A stretch of 64,000 nucleotides of DNA, taken from Endomychus coccineus. Taxonomy: Eukaryota; Arthropoda; Insecta; Coleoptera; Endomychidae. Each line of letters begins with the position of its first letter. Positions within the stretch are counted from its first letter, which is position 1. The DNA lies in the NCBI GenBank assembly GCA_958510875.1, contig OY294068.1, forward strand, positions 27,942,297 to 28,006,296, in the 5' to 3' direction. Made by a program: the position numbers and the translations under genes. Shown here piece by piece: positions 10,066-20,200 of this stretch. A model generated the notes under the pieces. It had not been told where the DNA came from and searched no databases. It was given only the letters and a program-made list of their open reading frames with translations.

Positions 10066-11210
10066 AATATAAACATAATGAAGTGACTATCCAAACATTA
10101 ACTTATTAGTAAAGTCAGCAGAATATTTACAAGGATACAACCATTATAACATGTAGAAACCAACTTGAAACTATTCACGTAGGTAATAAGACTTCATTTC
10201 TAACGATGCTGATTCATCAAAAGTATTCGCTTAGAAATAATGTTTCGCTTTCATTACAGAGTTCGGCATTAATATTGATTTAATACAATAAGAGTATCAA
10301 GTTTAATGAGTCTTGTCGTAACGTCATAAACTGAATGTGTTCTATTTAAATGAGAAATTCGATATCAGCACACAGTAAAAGTAATACCAACTGTATTTAA
10401 AGTATTTTTATGTTAAATAATGTTATTGATTGCTAGATTAGATACCAGATGTACACATATTCAATTTATCATCGAATCTGCTTCGCCTTGAGAAGCAAAC
10501 TAAAATTTCACGGATATTCTCATAAAAATATAGGTTGCGAAATACCTACATATATTAAAATCATTCATTTAGTATATTCTATCAGGAGCGCCCAATCGGA
10601 ATTTCAATACCGTTAAATAGTTAAAATAACGTAATAATTAAATCTCGACAGGAACAAACGAGGCCAAAGTAACACATTGTAAATTCATTTCCAGCATTAT
10701 CGCAAAATTTGTTTTATAGTTCTTGGCATAAGTATTTTATTTTTTGATAAAATGTAATGTGAATTATAAAAATATTTGAATGAATAATAACATACTTTGT
10801 CATCATGTATTACTCGAGGTATTACTCTTTTGTCAATAGCCAGATCAAATGGACCTCCACAGATCTTCAATCAATTATAAGAAGCAATTTTGATAATTTT
10901 GCAGTATATCCCACTAATTCATCAATAATTTTGGGAATTTATTATATATTTGCAATTTATTATTATTTTTTTGAGATACTCATATTTTAGATTATTGCGC
11001 TATAATGATTTGATCTTCTGATGATAGTGTAAGTGCTCCCTGATCGGTTAATGCGAGTTTTAAAATATTGTTTGGTGAAGACTAGTATAAAAAAATTCGC
11101 TCATAGTAAGTAAATAGTCAGGGACGTATCGATCGAGTCACCCTCCAGTTTCAGCTTGTATATCTCTCATAGCACTACTGAATAATGTATTTTTATTACT
11201 AGCTGCTTAC
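10066..11210. other. Noncoding sequence, probable 5' part of PKC intron 1
   Basis: AT-rich, with no coding frame resembling PKC or a transposon. It follows the splice donor of the minus-strand PKC exon, so it is intronic if that gene continues left of the window. Confidence 0.45.
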
Positions 11211-11555
11211 CCAGAAATCGGCTTCCTCCTTTTCGCGAGTTAATAAATCCTCGAAGTGGATGCAGCAATTAGCGACGAAGACGTCGGGTGGTATGGCGGC
11301 GTCGTGAAATACTGTGAACGTGATGCTCTTCGCGTTTTCCACGCTGTGCTCGAAATATTCGTTCCAGACGGGATCGAGGGTCTTTTGTTTGCTTGTAGAT
11401 TGAGCTATGTGCGTATCGTCTACATCTATTGTAACGTAAGGGTCCATCAGCTGCTCGTCGGCCTTGCCAAACGCCATATTGAGGCGCTTCGAGCAGTCCG
11501 TAGGTCGCAAGCCCTGAGCTTCGCATATTTTCACACGAACAGTCCCAGTGAACAT
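11211..11555 (-). CDS. Novel-type protein kinase C, first coding exon (C2 domain)
   Basis: A 115-codon exon, MFTGTVRVKICEAQGLRPTD through REKEEADFW, is the N-terminal C2 domain of a novel (Ca2+-independent) PKC of the epsilon/eta type, the group that includes Drosophila Pkc98E. Family hallmarks are GLRPTD, FGKADEQLMDPYVTIDVD and FHDAAIPPDVFVANC. The start is the ATG at 11553-11555; an in-frame GTG upstream is less likely. The frame ends exactly at TGG|GTAAGC, a good minus-strand splice donor in phase 0. These kinases phosphorylate Ser/Thr residues in response to diacylglycerol. The C1 and kinase domains are not in the window, so intron 1 is at least 11.2 kb long. Family assignment is secure; which paralogue is less so. 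Confidence 0.9.
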
Positions 11556-11870
11556 TTTACTCCTTGTCACTGTAAGCACTCACGAACACACGAGTATTTC
11601 TGCCGCAAGACGACCGTTTATTCACTGTCAACTACATGGGGAAACAATCGAAGCGCGGATAAGCCAGCTCCTTCTCGTCACAGCACACAGATACACTAGA
11701 TACACGGCGCTTGACAGCTATGAAGGTCGGCTCCGGATCGGCGGGCGTATCGGTCAGTCTCGACCTCTTTTACAAACCCATGCGCCGCGGCCGTCGCGCC
11801 GTCCGTGACATACATCGACGTTCGGCGCCCTGCTTTACCGTCGGTTGTTTGCAGGTGCCGCTGATTCTCT
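11556..11870 (-). promoter_or_regulatory. CpG-richer 5' UTR/promoter region of the PKC gene
   Basis: Immediately upstream of the PKC start codon the sequence becomes clearly richer in G, C and CpG than its surroundings (for example GCGCCGCGGCCGTCGCGCCG at 11783-11802). This fits a 5' UTR and promoter. No TATA box is evident and the transcription start is not determined. Confidence 0.5.
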
Positions 11871-12723
11871 AGTCCTTTTTTTTAAAGCCCCAAACACCCT
11901 TCATTCGACTGATTTATGTACAGAGTCTGATCAATAAATATCTGGATTGTTTCTATTGTTCTAGCTCAAATTACCTCGCGGATATTGGCGATGAGGTGAG
12001 TTGGTAAGAATATTGAGTGAAGGCTGCAAATGGAATTACATCAAACAAATTTGAAATATGATTTGGTAACAAACTTACATCTTACATTTGAAAAATCTTG
12101 GCTTCCAGATGGATTCCCACAATAGATCGACTTGATGCCGACGTTTCGCCAACCATTACAGGTGGCATCTTCAGGGCAGGCTTGAGGCTTGAACTGAAAC
12201 ATGATGATGATGATGACAGATTTTTCACGATTAGCTAGTCTACTATTCATGATATCCCGATATTTGTTATATCTACTCAAAGCAAATGCGGAATAAGTTT
12301 AAGTACAGTTTGACAAGACGAGGAGTGAATATTTTTTTTCTATTGGTAAAAAATGTATTTAATGCTTAGCAAAATACTTTAAATGTATATATATTTCTTA
12401 ATTTTAAAACCCTCAAATTATTGAAAATTGGAATATTGAATATAACAACGTGGGGACGCTCTCTAAATTGTTGAAGAGATATGTGATGACGTCAGAATTC
12501 GGTAGGCAACGTCTGAGACGCACGCTAGTCATTTAATCTTGTGTCGTTTTCCGCATTAGTGTGTCGAAAGTTCGATATATTCGTTATCACAGAAGATATC
12601 AAATAAAGTTGTTCACGAAAATTGTAGACATCTGTATACTTCCATTTTAAAATTATTTTCATATGTACAGATAAGTTCCGTATTAGGATGAGCTAAACAT
12701 ACATTCTCTTAAATGGGACACCC
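11871..12723. other. Intergenic sequence with a possible Penelope-type end
   Basis: No gene was recognised. At about 12130-12180 the string GCCGACGTTTCGCCAACC, followed by GGTGGCATCTTCAGG, resembles the tail sequences often found beside Penelope-like elements. Without a coding part this is only a hint. Confidence 0.35.
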
Positions 12724-13490
12724 TAATACTACATTATTCCGAATTTAGATTGGTCTCATCTTTCCCAAACTTGCAATGTAGGTTTCAAATAATTATATGG
12801 GGTATTCCAGAAGTTATCTCCATTTGTATATGCAAATCATTGCGAGTTCAACTCCAAACAAAACAAGCCGACATAAATTATTTTTAGCCGTAACATTGAT
12901 CCAGTTTTAAGACAAATTGCCATTTTTTTAATATTGAATACAACGAGCCAGAAGTCAAACACCAGATTTTCTCATTTTTTTAAAATAAATCGCCATGTAT
13001 TTCTTGTTGAGAAGTCCATATACCTAAAATCAATAATCTCTAAGATAATCCCATCTTATTTTGTTATTAAAATGGAAATATCTCAGAAATTTATAATTTT
13101 AGGTACCTATAGGGAGTGCTCAATAAACATGAGAGTACTAAAAATGTCCTTTCACTTTTTGCAATAAAATACAGGATGATTCAAACGAAAATTTTTTAAA
13201 AATCTCGTGTTCTACTTCAGGCTCGCTCTCTATTCACTTGGTGCAACCTTTAATAAATAGCGATTTGTCAAAAAACTGGACCAATGTCAAGAAGTTATGC
13301 CTGCAAAAGTTTAATGTCAGGTTGTTTCATTTGCAGTATACAGGGCATGAAACTCGCAATTATTTGCATATACAATAATTGGACATAACTTCTGAAATAC
13401 CTCATATAATTATATGAAATATGAAATATGAATATTGCAAGTATGGGAAAGATGAGCATCATCTAAATTTAAAATAATATATAGACTGTC
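12724..13490. mobile_element. Fold-back (long inverted repeat) element
   Basis: The left arm from about 12724 (AATTTAGATTGGTCTCATCT, then AACTTGCAATG, ATTATATGGGGTATTCCAGA, GTATATGCAAATCATTGCGAG) is mirrored on the opposite strand by the right arm ending about 13490 (GCTCATCTTTCCCATACTTG, then GAGGTATTTCAGAAGTTATG, GCAAATAATTGCGAG). Pairing continues inward through a block around CCAGTTTTAAGACAAATTGC, so the arms exceed 200 bp. There is no transposase. Ends are approximate. Confidence 0.65.
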
Positions 13491-14378
13491 TTCAACTAGA
13501 ACAACAAACAATATGCCTGGTTAAAATTGTTTATAAATTGTGAGATTTCGTTAATTCTTTATTTACTTATTTACTATATTGAGTTCCAATAGAAGCGAGA
13601 TAAAGCTTAGGGCTGTTATGGCATTTTCAAAAATGCCAGCTCAATAACTGCCGACTACTTCAAGTGTGAGGATAAATTACTATAACCAATTTATTGACTG
13701 CTGGAAAAAGAATGAGACTGTTACGAGTTCAAATAGTTATAAGACGACTATGATGAACAACAAAATGTTTTTACATATTTTTTACATCAGCCAAACTGCC
13801 TCGTAGGCATGTCTTCTACACGCGTATAACGCGCTTTACGAACCATCAACCATCAATCTGCAATGATAACTGAAAAAAAACAAATTCATCTTATTTAATG
13901 ACTTTTAGGTACCTAATAATGAAGTTGTAATCGATATAATAGTTACGGTAATATATAAATGAAATCCAAGCTACCATCTCATCAAAAATTTCGCCAGGCT
14001 ATTTAAGAAATAGCTACTAAATTGTGGCAGAAACGTCCGAAGATAAATTTAAACAACAATTGAACTTTATAGAGCACCTAAAAGGCAAATTGATTAAAGA
14101 TTTTGGAGATGAATAGTATTCAATTTTCGGAACCAAAAGCAATAATAATACCGATATACCAACACAACACAATTTCACTATCATCGAAGAAATTAATGTT
14201 GCTAATGAAAACGACTTAAAGGAAAATTAATGTGATTTCACTGAAGCCAAACACTAATAAGTAAAAAATAATCACCCTCATTTACTAAAAATACTGTTTT
14301 ATTTAATGAATTATGATTTGTTCCTAGCTGATGGTAATTCCTTATTTGCACTACTAATTTCGAATAGTACTTATTTAA
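13491..14378. other. Noncoding sequence, possibly decayed Penelope-like DNA
   Basis: No frame can be defended. It leads into a Penelope-type terminal sequence at 14379, so it may be the eroded body of such an element. Confidence 0.3.
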
Positions 14379-14560
14379 GCAGGCACATTTTGTTTCTTTA
14401 ATTTAGTTTACTTTTTTGATGGCTACTTGGAAGCTGAAAGGTCCTCAATACTTTGACAGTATTTTTATTGGATAAAGGTGATTTTTTCTGACTTAGTAGT
14501 GTTATAGTAATATATCTACTATTGTGAACTCTTTTATAGTTCCTTGATGAAGACCAAAAG
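14379..14560 (+). repeat. Terminal sequence of a Penelope-like element
   Basis: CAGGCACATTTTG, TTTAATTTAGTTTAC, TGATGGCTACTTGG, GCTGAAAGGTCCTCAATACT and CAGTATTTTTATTGGATAA occur in the same order as at 25403-25520, right after the Penelope-like coding fragment. The complement occurs at 24506-24574 and at about 62890-63012. Confidence 0.6.
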
Positions 14561-15289
14561 CAAAAGTGTTCAATATAAAATAAGAAAGAGCGCAGTACGT
14601 CCATCATCTTTACCAGTGAGAGGCTTAGTAGTCTACTCTATATATAGAACTCTTTGAGTGCAATACGGATTTGACTTAGCCGGTGCCTCGTCGGTGACGG
14701 TGACGTAGAAATCTCCCACTAAGCACACAGTTACTGCGTCGCCTAACACGGGGATTACCCTACTGACGAACCCCATTTAAGTTATAGGAACAACACATGT
14801 AAAATTTTCGAAATTTGATGGGTTCGACGGATTCTTCTAGACTGTGGTTTGACTATTGGACGTTAACGGAGAGCTACTAAACGTGAGTTTTGATGCTTAC
14901 TTATACTAGACTGGTCAGCAGACCCTAAGCTTAAGCCAGTATAGCAACATGGTCTAGGTAGTTAAATTTCCGCAAAATATTCCGTTGCTAGAGTTGCTGT
15001 TTCCCAGACAACGTGCAGATACGTAAAAATCGGCTGCTAGCGTTCAACCAACCTAACCAGGCTTAATAAGTCAACCTGTGCCTATATCACTCTATGAACC
15101 AACCCAACACCTTCACGCACAGTTTGGCATTACAACTCAACTCAGACGATTGGGATGTCTTGGCATGTTTTTCTCTGAGTTTCTTTGGAGAAGCGTTTGT
15201 TTCGATTCTAATGCGCCACAGAGATCTCAGATATTATCAGGTTAGGAATGGAAACTTGTGAACCCCATACCAACAAATCACTATCATCT
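14561..15289. other. Intergenic sequence, nothing recognised
   Basis: A somewhat less AT-rich patch at about 14640-15130 has no coding frame. It lies upstream of, and in the same orientation as, the LINE fragment that follows, so it could be degraded element DNA. Confidence 0.3.
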
Positions 15290-15800
15290 GGTGAACGCTT
15301 TAAAACAAACAGCATACCGTCGTTGGAGCGGTAACCCATGTTTGGAGACCAGAACGAAATACGTTGAAGACAGAAATATCTGAAAATATGAAACAATAAA
15401 CGTTTCGAAAGAGGCATATAATGCCAAAATAAGATCAAAGCTTATCGAGTGCCCGAATGACTCACTTTCGTTTTGAACTTTCGCCAAAGCAATTGGTAGG
15501 AATTTGACTTCCAGTTCAATCCTCACCTAACCAAAGATGATGGCACACTGGCTTCTACACCACAAGAAAAAGCCAACCTTTTTGCTGGAATGTTTGCAGC
15601 AAATTCAACTTTGGATCCACAAGGGAAGGACCCTACTAATATTGCTGCCATCGAAAGCCATATGCCTGAAATTTTCTTTCGTCAGCGCACAATTAGGCGC
15701 ATTCTGCTTAATCTCAATACCAAAAAGTCTATGGGGCCGGACGGAATTCCACCTGTCGTTCTCAAGGAATGTGCATCTGAATTAACACCAGGACAAACAA
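15290..15800 (+). pseudogene. Jockey/CR1-like LINE reverse-transcriptase fragment
   Basis: The best-preserved part is at about 15590-15790: MFAANSTLDPQGKDP, then QRTIRRILLNLNTKKSMGPDGIPPVVLKECASEL. This matches the start of the RT domain in Jockey/CR1-type non-LTR elements, where the consensus is roughly S-x-GPDGIP-x-x-LK. Upstream, frames interrupted by stops read AYRRWS and FAKAIG, the usual lead-in. The catalytic Y-A/M-D-D region is absent. It is an inactive fragment. Confidence 0.75.
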
Positions 15801-15929
15801 AACGACCTTCAATTAAGCGAATGCTGATCAAACACGTTAATTACTTTGGTTGAGATATGAAGCATGAGGGTGTCATGAAAGCTGTTTGATATCATACACT
15901 CAACAATTAAAATCTCTACCTTGGATCAA

Positions 15930-17000
15930 ATTAATAATAATTGTTTCAAGTTTCATAAGATACTATTCTCATTTGTGTAGAGAAAATAAAATATATTATT
16001 TATTTCATCATATTTACACAACAAAATAATATTCAAAATAATAATGTTTTTACGAAAATGCACAAAACAAATACTGGAGTCTACTGGACTGGGAACCAGG
16101 TAACCTACCTCCGAGATCACGTAGCCCTTTGTTTTAAACTTTTAAATTACGGTGTTAATTTAAGTTTACTTCAATAATTGTTGTTGTTGATTTTGTTGAA
16201 ATTTGGGTATAAGCAGTTGAATCAACTTGAATTTACTGTGAAAGCTTTGAATTGATTCAATGTATACTTTGAGAGCAAACGATTTTTTGTCACAATTTGA
16301 ATATGATAAGACCACGGTCGTACATACAGGCCTGGGGACTCGTATGTTTGACATGGGTCTCTTACGCGTCGCCAAACTCGTAGTCCCTCGCTCAGCCACT
16401 AGCTAGCGCTTGGATCGAAGTGGTAAAACGACTTCTTTCTGGAATCGCAAGCAGTGTTTCTAAGTATTCTCATTTGAGAGAGGAATATAACTGTTACTCT
16501 TGTCAAAATGTATTACTCACCTTAAAAATAACTTCATAAAAGACCTCGTTAAAACGATTTCTTTCCGGAATCGCAAGCATCCACTTTTTTCGCATTTCCG
16601 CATCTTTCGGCACTTCAAAAACAGCTTCACACTTTTGGACCCCGTTTTGCATTTCGGCACAATGCACGGTTTCGTCATTTTTTTCTAAAAACGCAGGTAT
16701 TCCTTGTGGTTACAAGTCAAGTATGACAGTTGTCAGAGAATTTCGACTACTGCGCCATCCTTTTTGGTACTACGCTACAGTCGACGCTTAGCCTCGAGTC
16801 CTCAGACCTGTATGTACGACCGTGGATAAGACCTTTCGTTTTTGAGTTATCGTAGGGAAGACATTTCGTGACGGAAGTTGCTTAAAATTCGATGAGAAAG
16901 GCTATGATGAAAGAATTTTTGATCTAGGAATTTTTTAACGATTTTAGAAATAGCTTGAGTGAATGCAATATACTCTTAGAAATTCGTCTGCGAATAGTAT
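15930..17000. repeat. Dispersed repeat with tRNA-like segment, copy 2
   Basis: It shares blocks in the same order with 9192-10065, including AATAATGTTTTTACG, GATTCAATGTATACTTT, the ACCTTTCGTTTTTGAGTTATCG region and AATGCAATATACTCTTAGA. The tRNA-like part is at about 16078-16135. The copy is interrupted by a 514-bp inverted-repeat element at 16312-16825. Its right end lies only about 210 bp upstream of the PP5 start codon. Confidence 0.65.
16312..16825. mobile_element. Nested 514-bp inverted-repeat DNA element
   Basis: It starts CCACGGTCGTACATACAGGC and ends with the complement (GCCTGTATG... variant, closing GTACGACCGTGG), giving terminal repeats of about 31 bp. The flanks are ATAAGA at 16306-16311 and again at 16826-16831, a 6-bp target duplication. 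Removing it restores continuity with copy 1 of the host repeat. There is no transposase; two internal blocks share TTTC(T/C)GGAATCGCAAGCA. Confidence 0.8.
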
Positions 17001-17210
17001 GTTAACCAGTTTATTACATTGTGTATTCAAAGGTACGAAGTTGGAAAGCTATTCTCAAAGGTTGAAAGTAGTTCAAACGGCACATATCAATTATTACTAT
17101 GCTTGATTATTTTCTGTGTCCATATCAGAGGTATGATGTTAATGAAAGAATAAAAGTGATTTTTATATTTATGCTAAATCAAATATACCGAAGATTATTT
17201 TTATAGTAAA

Positions 17211-20200
17211 ATGAATTCCGAAACAGAGATTAAAGATCAGCCAATAATTCTTAGTGAAAATGTTGAAAGCGCAGAAAAATTAAAAAACGAGGCAAACGAG
17301 TATTTTAAAAGTAATGTAGTTTCAATTTTTCTATTATTTAGTTGTTAATATAATTAATATTTACGTCATTCCAAATTCCATATATTGAACCTTTTTTTGT
17401 AATGCGATGGTTTTGAACGTTACTTGTTAATTTTTTTTGAAATATAACCTATTTTTTCAGATCAAGATTATGACTCTGCAATAGAGTATTATAGTAAAGC
17501 AATTACGATGAATCCAACTATTGCTATTTATTATGCCAATCGTAGTTTTGCTTATTTAAAAACTGAGTATTTTGGGTATGCTTTGGCTGATGCCTCCAAA
17601 GCCATTGAACTTGATAAAACATACGTCAAAGGCTATTACAGAAGAGCTGCGTCTCACATGTCTCTAGGTAAATTTAAAGAAGCTTTAAAAGATTTTGAAT
17701 ATGTAAGTAATACTTTATTTCATATCAAGTACAGGTTTTGAATGCCCATTTCAACATGACATCCATAATTGTACTGCACTATACTCACATTGACATGATG
17801 AGCAAATATATTTTCTTTTTACACAGTTTAGTTATGAGGTAGACACTGATTTTATTCATTTTATAAACAATCCAAGCAGGTTGAGTTGATTGCATGTATA
17901 ATCATTTACATTTCAATTTCAAAGATGGAATATTAAAATATTCCATACAAAACTCTTATTCAATATTCTTCTTATATGAAGCAAGTGTCGAAATACACTT
18001 AAGAAGCTATATTCTAAACGAATAAGAGTACAATAAACTCAGTAATTTTATCATGTGGACAATTACAAATTATTTTCCAGGTAACAAAAGTTAGACCCAA
18101 TGATAAAGATGCAAAATTGAAATACACTGAATGCAATAAGATAGTAAAAATTCAAGCTTTCCAAAAGGCCATATCTGTTGAGAAGAGTAAAAAGAATATC
18201 GCTGATAGTATCAATTTGGATGCAATGAGTAGGTTCATCTGATGTATATATTATTTTTTCATGGAAACCTACCTAATACACTCATACCTAAAATAATTGG
18301 GTCCAATGATCATTCTAAATTTATTGATTTTAGCTATTGAAAATGAATATAAAGGCCCCCAATTAGAAGATGGAAAAGTAACGGTGCAATTTATGATAGA
18401 ACTGATGGAATTATACAAAAATCAGGGGAAATTACATAGAAAGTATGCTTATAAGGTTAATTGAAAAATGTTGATCTGAATTAATAATATTACAGCTATT
18501 AAAATTTCAGATATTGTTAGATATAAAAACCTACCTAATGGCACAGCCTTCGCTCATTGATATTCCTATTGAAGATGACCAAAAATTCACGGTTTGTGGT
18601 GATATCCATGGACAATATTATGATCTGATGAATATTTTCCAATTGAATGGTTTGCCTTCTGAATCAAATCCATATCTGTTTAATGGAGATTTCGTAGATC
18701 GAGGATCTTTCTCTGTGGAATGTATATTTACATTGTTTGGTTTCAAATTGTTGTATCCAAGCAGGTTCTTCATGTCAAGAGGTAAATATAGTTTTCGGAA
18801 GAATTATAAAAACTATCCTAGATAGATTTCATTTGCATTCAGAAGATTCACCTGCCACCTAGAACCTGCCCTATGTGGTACCCTTACCATAAACCCAATT
18901 GTATTGTAACAGCTCCAGAAAGCCAAGCTACTTATTTTCCTATATCATGCAGGAACATTTCGTAGAAGCAGCTGTACTGCTTTTTGTGTGTCATTATTAT
19001 GGCAAAAATTGTGCTACAACAGTTAAGTTGATTTCTCTCGATTAGACAAAGCACCTCTTTATAATTTTTAACATAGAATATGTTTTTACGGAGGACCTAA
19101 TTGATTTAAGCGTTACGCGAGAACCGTTACATGGATCCGTAACAGGTCTAATTGGATGAGACCAATAGGCTCATCCTTCTCTTATACTAGCGCCGAGCGA
19201 GCGCGGAAGCAGAAGTGTATACGTGACTGTGACCACATTCATATTAGACAGTCTCCGTCCTCGGACCTCGTTCGGAATTATCCATTTATTCTTTTTTATT
19301 TGTTGGGAAGAAAGAACATTAAACATGTTCTATGTTATTCGTTTTTATCTAATAAAAACTACATTTTTTCTTATATTTCTGTGACTCGTCACACTTTGCG
19401 GTAATATCTCGCACGATTTTTCCATGAACCAAATCATAGCATTTAATTTATTAAATTTTAAATGTACTCTTTATTATTCCAAGGTATATAAGTGAGATCC
19501 AAATGTTACATTTAGAACAAGCTGTTTCCACATGTTTTTTTCAATGTCAATTGGTGTCATAAGAAAGGTAAGACAAGTGAAAAAATTTGTTTGTTTATGT
19601 ACCAGGAATCAAATGCTTACTGAGAATTCTGAAACTGTTCATAATTCAATAAGATATGGGCTAGTATAAGGGCAATTTTCAATTGAAATATGCATGCAAT
19701 TAATTTCTACTGGGATATCAAAAATTATCTTGGTCCAGGGGGGTTGTGGAATCTAAAACGTGTGTCTTACTTTACGTTTGAAATAATTATGTCACTGTCA
19801 CACTGACATCATCAATAACCTACAAATTTCATACCTATTTATTTCAGTTGTAAAACAATAATGAACTACAAATTATGAAATAATTATGTGAACTTTGAAC
19901 CTTTTCAGAGGTCGTGATAGCCACAATCCGGGTCAGAAACTGTTTTGTTAATATTCCGTAAATCGAATGACGTTCACGTGAGAAGCCCGTAGCACGCGAG
20001 TTAGAAAAGTGCAAACTGGTTGTACCTAATACGGCTTTACGACGACTTTTCGCGTGCCGTTTTCGCTCCATGTAGTTAGATTTAGAATCGGACCGTGCCC
20101 GACGGCCCTTCTTTTTTCGATAAATGTCCATTAAATAGGAAAATTTAATTAAAACAGTTTGAGCTATTCTCAGATCTCAGCTACGCGCGTCTAACGTGCG

